NCBI RefSeq assembly: GCF_006715045.1
Contig: NZ_VFML01000001.1
Coordinates: forward strand, 558,001-622,000
DNA from: Amycolatopsis cihanbeyliensis
GTDB lineage: Bacteria; Actinomycetota; Actinomycetes; Mycobacteriales; Pseudonocardiaceae
Length of the DNA: 64,000 bases
Direction of reading: 5' to 3'
Below are positions 62,033 to 64,000 of the stretch, piece by piece. The translations under genes and the position numbers were made by a program. The notes beneath the pieces were generated by a model that had not been told where the DNA came from, ran no database searches, and saw only the letters and a list, made by a program, of their open reading frames with translations. Numbering within the stretch: the stretch's first letter is position 1; the number at the start of each line of letters is the position of its first letter.

Positions 62033-63631
62033 CTACTCCGGCTGGAGGCCGAGGTCGGTGCCGTGGGTGACCAGCGCGCCGTCCTCGGCGCTCACGGTGG
62101 CGACCACCTCGATCGCCCCGATCTCCTCCGGTGGCACCCGGTGCGGGTCGTCCCCGAGCACGACCAGGTCGGCCAGCTTGCCCGGCTCGATCGTGCCGAG
62201 CTCGCGCTCCCAGTGGCAGGCGTGCGCCGCGCTCGCGGTGTAGGCACGGAGGGCGTCGGACACACCGACGGCCTCGCCGGCGCCGACCGGCAGGCCGGCT
62301 CCGGTGGTGCGCTGCACGAGGAACTGGATCGCGCGCAGCGGTGCTCCCCCGGTCACCGGCCGGTCGGAGCTGCCGACAAGGGGCACGCCGTGCTCGAGGA
62401 AGCCGCGGCCCCGGTACAGCCAGTCCGCCCGCTCCGGCCCCATGATCGCCGCGTAGTCGTCCCCGAGGTAAGTCAGGAAGTTCGGCTGCACCACGGCGCT
62501 CGCCCCGACCCGGGCGAACCGCGGGAGCTGGTCCGGACGTACCAGCCCGGCGTGCTCGACGCGGTGCCGGGCGTGCGGCCGCGGGCGCTCCCGGTGCGCG
62601 CGCTCCAGCGCCTCCAGCGCCAGGTCGACCGCCCGGTCACCGATGGCGTGCACGGCCAACTGCCAGCCGGCCCGATGTCCCCGCACGATGGTGTCGGTGA
62701 GATCCCCGGGGTCGGCGAACAGCTGGCCGGAGTGCCCCAGCCCGACGTACGGCTCGGTGAGCGCGGCGGTGCGCGGCATCATGCCGCCGTCGGTGAACAC
62801 CTTGAGCGCGCCGACGGACAGCCGGTCACCGCCGAAGCCGGTGCGCATCCCCACCCCGACGGCGCGGGCGATGTCGTCCTCCGGGTGCGCGCCCGCGGGT
62901 CCCAGCACGTCGGCGGCGATCATCGCCTGCACCCGCAACGGCAGCCTGCCCGTGTCCAGTGCGTCCTGGTAAGCGGCCAGCTCGACCGGGCTGTGCCCGA
63001 TCAGCCCACCACCGATGCCCGCCTCGGCCACCGCCGTGATGCCCTCGGCGCGACAGGCTCGTCCCGCGTGCTCGATGGCGTCCACCAGCTCCGCGGTCGA
63101 ATAGGGTTGCCGCAGTGCGCGCACGGCGGCCATCCCGGCCTCGGCGAACACCCCGTCCTCGTGCGGCAGGTCCGCGGGCAGCAGGTCGAGCACCGCGCCG
63201 TTCACCACGCAGGCGTGGCCGGAGTCGTGCACCATCAGGATCCTGCGGCCCGCGGCCACCGTGTCCAGCTCCGCGGCGGTGACATGCCTGCCGAGCGGCC
63301 GCTGGTCGTAGCCGCCGATGTCCACCCACTCCCCCGGTTGCGTACGCAGGGCGGCCGCGCGGATCACCTCGAGCATCCGCGGCACCCCCTCCCGCGGGTT
63401 CACCACGGTGCGGCGCGCGGCGAGCCCGGTCCAGGCCAGGTGCACATGCGCGTCGAGGAAACCGGGCAGCACCGTGGCCCCGCCCAGATCCACCTCGTGC
63501 CGGGCGGGCAACCCGGACACCGCGCCGTCCAGCCCGACGATCCGGCCTCGCCACACGCCGATCTCGTGGGCCACCCTCAGGTCGTCGTCCATGGTGTGCA
63601 CGGTGGCGTTCACCAGCCGTACGTCGAGCAT
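62033..63631 (-). CDS. Amidohydrolase (YtcJ-like, amidohydrolase 3 family)
   Basis: A 532-residue metal-dependent amidohydrolase. VLPGFLDAHVHLAWTGL provides the first His pair, VHAIGDRAVDLALEAL and HRVEHAGLVRPDQL further metal ligands, and GSSDRPVTGGAPLRAIQ a late Asp. HWERELGTIEPGKLADLVVL is typical of the family. Relatives deacylate or deaminate diverse amides and N-acyl compounds. ATG 63631, with GGGAGG 6 bases before, is the start. A weaker IdeR-like box lies in the gap to the divergent transporter gene at 63721, so iron regulation is possible. Confidence 0.9.
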   Translation of the reverse strand: MLDVRLVNATVHTMDDDLRVAHEIGVWRGRIVGLDGAVSGLPARHEVDLGGATVLPGFLDAHVHLAWTGLAARRTVVNPREGVPRMLEVIRAAALRTQPGEWVDIGGYDQRPLGRHVTAAELDTVAAGRRILMVHDSGHACVVNGAVLDLLPADLPHEDGVFAEAGMAAVRALRQPYSTAELVDAIEHAGRACRAEGITAVAEAGIGGGLIGHSPVELAAYQDALDTGRLPLRVQAMIAADVLGPAGAHPEDDIARAVGVGMRTGFGGDRLSVGALKVFTDGGMMPRTAALTEPYVGLGHSGQLFADPGDLTDTIVRGHRAGWQLAVHAIGDRAVDLALEALERAHRERPRPHARHRVEHAGLVRPDQLPRFARVGASAVVQPNFLTYLGDDYAAIMGPERADWLYRGRGFLEHGVPLVGSSDRPVTGGAPLRAIQFLVQRTTGAGLPVGAGEAVGVSDALRAYTASAAHACHWERELGTIEPGKLADLVVLGDDPHRVPPEEIGAIEVVATVSAEDGALVTHGTDLGLQPE

Positions 63632-63670
63632 GCGTCCTCCCGCCGTGGGTCGGGTTCCCGAGCCGCCGAC

Positions 63671-63689
63671 TTAGAGTAGCCTTACCTAC
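63671..63689. promoter_or_regulatory. Weaker IdeR-like iron box between amidohydrolase and ABC gene
   Basis: TTAGAGTAGCCTTACCTAC matches the IdeR consensus at 14 of 19 positions. It lies 40-58 bases from the amidohydrolase start and 32-50 bases from the divergent transporter start, so one site could serve both. Confidence 0.65.
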
Positions 63690-63720
63690 CAATCGGCAGA
63701 ACTGGGTGGAGGTAGGCAGG

Positions 63721-64000
63721 GTGCGCTCGCAACCCCCGGAACCGACCGGCCGCGGGGTGCTCCGCGGCGCCGTCGCGGGTCAGCGCGGCCGGATCGCGCT
63801 TGCCAGCGTGCTCGCCGCGGGGCACCAGGGCGGCGAGGCGCTGGTGCCGGTGGTGATCGGCCTGATGATCGACCAGGCCGTGGCCACCGGGGCCACCGGC
63901 GCGTTGCTGTGGTGGCTGGCCGCACTGGCCGCGCTGTTCGCCGCGCTGTCCTACTGCTACCGGTTCGGCGCGCGGGCCGCGGAGCGAGCGGCCGAGCAGG
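63721..64000 (+). CDS. ABC transporter, fused membrane/ATPase type, N-terminal part (3' end outside window)
   Basis: An open frame from GTG 63721 runs off the right edge, with GGAGGT just upstream. The 93 visible codons encode two hydrophobic segments: IALASVLAAGHQGGEALVPV with VVIGLMIDQAV, then a Trp/Leu-rich helix (LLWWLAALAALFAALSYCYR). This is the beginning of the transmembrane domain of an exporter-type ABC protein. The weak iron box in front suggests siderophore export or import. Confidence 0.8.
   Translation, partial: MRSQPPEPTGRGVLRGAVAGQRGRIALASVLAAGHQGGEALVPVVIGLMIDQAVATGATGALLWWLAALAALFAALSYCYRFGARAAERAAEQ

Overview
The window is GC-rich DNA from an actinomycete. Pseudonocardiaceae (Amycolatopsis or Saccharomonospora type) fits best, but this is inference. 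The evidence is third-codon GC bias, a garA/MerR/gcvP neighbourhood laid out as in mycobacteria, an SsgA-like protein, F420-type oxidoreductases, an IdeR-like box, a Zur-like box and a DasR-like operator. No rRNA, tRNA, CRISPR array, insertion sequence or prophage was seen. It reads as ordinary chromosome with regulated metabolic islands.

Layout. 1-3.2 kb: the C-terminal reductase part of a carboxylic acid reductase, then a zinc alcohol dehydrogenase diverging from a TetR gene over a clear operator. 3.2-11.4 kb: gcvP behind a tandem glycine riboswitch, then MerR, bifunctional nuclease, MerR, the FHA protein GarA, a degenerate GcvH-like gene lacking its lipoyl lysine, and a CDP-alcohol phosphatidyltransferase. 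11.5-15.1 kb: a dienoyl-CoA-isomerase-like crotonase, an alpha/beta hydrolase, cysG and an ankyrin protein. 15.1-18.2 kb: two divergent operons of cysteine-poor ribosomal proteins (S18, S14, L33, L28; Mrf-like protein, L31, L32) around a Zur-like site, beside a histidine-rich repeat protein. 18.2-25.3 kb: a GPH transporter, an LLM oxidoreductase and MpaB-like protein with a TetR regulator, and an aldolase/acylating acetaldehyde dehydrogenase pair with an IclR regulator.

25.3-32.6 kb: a hydrolase plus two half-ABC transporters under a TetR regulator, a membrane protein with a TetR regulator, and a frameshifted aldehyde dehydrogenase remnant. 32.6-39.5 kb: a six-gene sugar operon (ROK regulator, binding protein, two permeases, GH4 glycosidase, BadF/NagK-type kinase) with ROK-like and DasR-like sites in front. 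39.6-44.5 kb: a secreted protein, a PPOX protein, an MBL hydrolase, a methyltransferase and an MMPL exporter opposite a MarR gene. 45-51.1 kb: a LytS/LytR pair followed by two solute:sodium symporters, each with a small membrane partner. The second symporter lies on a striking codon-composition gradient.

51.2-58.9 kb: small proteins, an XRE regulator opposite a beta-lytic-type M23 peptidase, a tmsA/tmsB-like pair for 10-methyl fatty acids, a tryptophan-dioxygenase-like protein and an SsgA-like protein. 58.9-64 kb: a FecCD/FecE siderophore importer behind an IdeR box, an amidohydrolase, and the start of an ABC exporter behind a second, weaker IdeR-like box.

The most unusual items are the GcvH-like gene without its lipoyl lysine next to garA, the zinc-sparing ribosome cluster beside a 27-histidine repeat protein, the third-base skew gradient across the DUF485/actP pair, and a truncated tryptophan-dioxygenase-like protein. 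All functions are read from sequence alone.
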